A stretch of 46,217 nt of DNA from Glomus cerebriforme (taxonomy: Eukaryota > Glomeromycota > Glomeromycetes > Glomerales > Glomeraceae): the NCBI GenBank assembly GCA_003550305.1, contig QKYT01000399.1, positions 19,907-66,123 of the forward strand. The letters are read 5' to 3'. Of this stretch, positions 45,101-46,217 are shown one piece after another (positions within the stretch are counted from its first letter, which is position 1; each line of letters opens with the position of its first letter). The position numbers and the translations under genes are program-made. A model generated the notes under the pieces. It did no database searches and was not told where the DNA came from. It saw only the letters and a list, made by a program, of their open reading frames with translations.

Positions 45101-46020
45101 GCTTCTTATTCAAATAGTATTAGAGTATCAGTTGGGATGTTGACAAATTTGATGATTTGAAAAAAGCATCATGTTTTGCAAAATATTCACAAAAAATCAT
45201 GGATGCAAATCTTTAATAAAATATTACGTATTTCAAACACATGCGGAAAAAGAATTGACATGCGTAATATACATATAAATCATCAGGATGCATAAATTTG
45301 TTATAAATTATTTTTTTCTTCTTTTTAATAAATAAAATCTGGATACAACTTAGTTTGTTAATGCTCAACACATAACATAAGAAATTTAAAGCATCTTTAT
45401 TAAATACTATAACTTAAAGGTTTAATTATAATGTATAAAATAATATGTACTAAATAAAATTTAACTTCAAAAATCACATTTACAGTTAACACGTGAAAAT
45501 ACATGTGAATCATTCATCACATAAACATTAAGGTTGCTTGCTGAAACCTATTTGACCTAATGCCAAAAGGTGAAACCTCTTATATAGTACCGAAATGCTG
45601 AAATGCTGAAACTGCAAAACTTGTCAAAATTGTGAAACTGCTGAAACTTGCCAAAACCTCTATAATAAGTTTATCCATAGTTTTGGCATAGTTAATCATA
45701 AGATTTGAATATAGTTATGCTAAGTTACACCAATTAATAATATAATTTAGATGATTAAATAATCTCTAATCTTTTTTTTACCATTTTCTTTTATTTTCTT
45801 TCAAGCTTTATCTAGTGTTAGTCTGTTAGAATTTCAAAATTGACTCTTAGACATATATATTGCATATTTTTGGAAATTTTTTTTAAGGAATTTATATACA
45901 TTAAAGGAAAAATACATTACATATTACATATATTTGATAAACAATTCTGTCATTTCTTTTCATTAATAGTACGAAAGTTTCTTCTGTTTTCTTAATAATA
46001 AAATTAATAAAAACTATTCA
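45101..46020. other. repeat-rich intergenic region
   Basis: Upstream (minus strand) of the helicase remnant little can be read. The inverted repeat matching 240-425 lies at about 45530-45715. The rest is AT-rich and may hold the promoter of the gene that begins at about 46022. Confidence 0.45.
45530..45715 (-). repeat. inverted copy of the 240-425 repeat
   Basis: Read on the minus strand, it starts ATGCCAAAACTATGGATAAA and runs through repeated GTTTTGGCA, GTTTCAGCA and CATTTCGGTACTATATAAGA to GTTTCAGCAAGCAACCTTA. It follows the left copy block by block with substitutions and small indels. Confidence 0.6.
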
Positions 46021-46021
46021 A

Positions 46022-46217
46022 ATGGAAGCAGATACATCCATTCAAAAAAAAATAAAGAAGGTCGACTACTTAATACCATTTGGGAAGACATTCATAAAGG
46101 AGTATCTATTGGTTTTGGTAAATTTGCCACCTCTTGTAAGTACTGTAGTTGTACATGGGCACGCAGAGAAGTTTCAAAGCTTGAAGAGTATCTTTCAAGC
46201 CATTGTCAACATATACC
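46022..46217 (+). pseudogene. BED-type zinc finger protein (hAT transposon type), 5' part only
   Basis: The frame NTIWEDIHKGVSIGFGKFA then TSCKYCSCTWARREVSKLEE and YLSSHC runs to the window edge. It shows the BED finger pattern: an aromatic near the start, CxxC, then HC after about 20 residues, with the W of the CxxC.xxW unit. Such fingers bind transposon ends in hAT transposases. An ATG at 46022 is in a different frame; a run of nine A (46046-46054) lies between, so a one- or two-base shift or a non-listed upstream exon is needed. Whether the gene is intact cannot be judged because it continues beyond the window. Confidence 0.6.

Noticed and set aside
1..46217. tRNA, rRNA, CRISPR arrays, riboswitches, bacterial operons
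   Set aside because: None found by eye; the gene structure is eukaryotic.

Overview
The window reads as nuclear DNA of a filamentous fungus, most likely an arbuscular mycorrhizal fungus of the Rhizophagus type (Glomeromycotina). This is an inference. It rests on very AT-rich DNA, many short GT..AG introns of about 50-150 bases, typical fungal genes (kexin, a Chs4/Skt5-type Sel1 protein, Bfr1, a peroxisomal ABC half transporter), and a dense background of decayed DNA transposons, including BED zinc-finger, Tigger/pogo, PIF/Harbinger and Helitron remnants. No bacterial operon, CRISPR array, tRNA or rRNA gene was seen.

Layout. 1-1957: repeats and a small decayed ORF. 1958-5246 (-): a 14-exon AP-4 beta-adaptin gene. 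5426-6545 (-): mitochondrial ribosome recycling factor. 6546-8493: repeats, a foldback element and a possible 48-residue ORF. 8494-9590: a chitinase-like (GH18) pseudogene. 10428-11918 (+): SET-domain methyltransferase. 12121-13590 (-): mitochondrial PP2C phosphatase of the PDP/Ptc5 type. 13591-22807: a 9-kb transposon graveyard holding a Tigger/pogo element (with an 874-base assembly gap) inserted in an older element, AT-rich foldback repeats, and a PIF/Harbinger pair (DDE nuclease fragment plus Myb/SANT-like gene). 22808-24942 (-): a membrane protein of unknown function with a septin-like, P-loop-less domain and 11-residue repeats. 24943-29286: a foldback element with perfect 24-bp ends and a second, older Tigger-like relic.

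From 29287 to 43068 the region is gene-dense: kexin-like protease (+), SNIP1-like FHA/RS protein (-), ABCD-type peroxisomal transporter (+), Bfr1 (-) and Chs4/Skt5 (-). The SNIP1-like and ABC genes share a 155-base divergent promoter with an inverted pair of CRE-like sites. 43069-46217 is again repeat-rich, with a decayed Helitron helicase and its 3' hairpin/CTAG end, and the start of a BED zinc-finger (hAT-type) gene running off the edge.

The host genes are housekeeping in nature (vesicle traffic, secretory processing, mitochondrial translation and metabolism, peroxisomal import, cell-wall control, splicing, mRNP biology) and show no pathway clustering. Exon structures were built by hand from splice signals, reading phase and family conservation. 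For all multi-exon genes the summed exon lengths are divisible by three. I found no convincing wholly new biological system. The best leads are the AP-4 beta gene, the septin-like membrane protein, the two-gene Harbinger remnant, the matched foldback elements, and the loss of Trp codons to stops in both Tigger relics.
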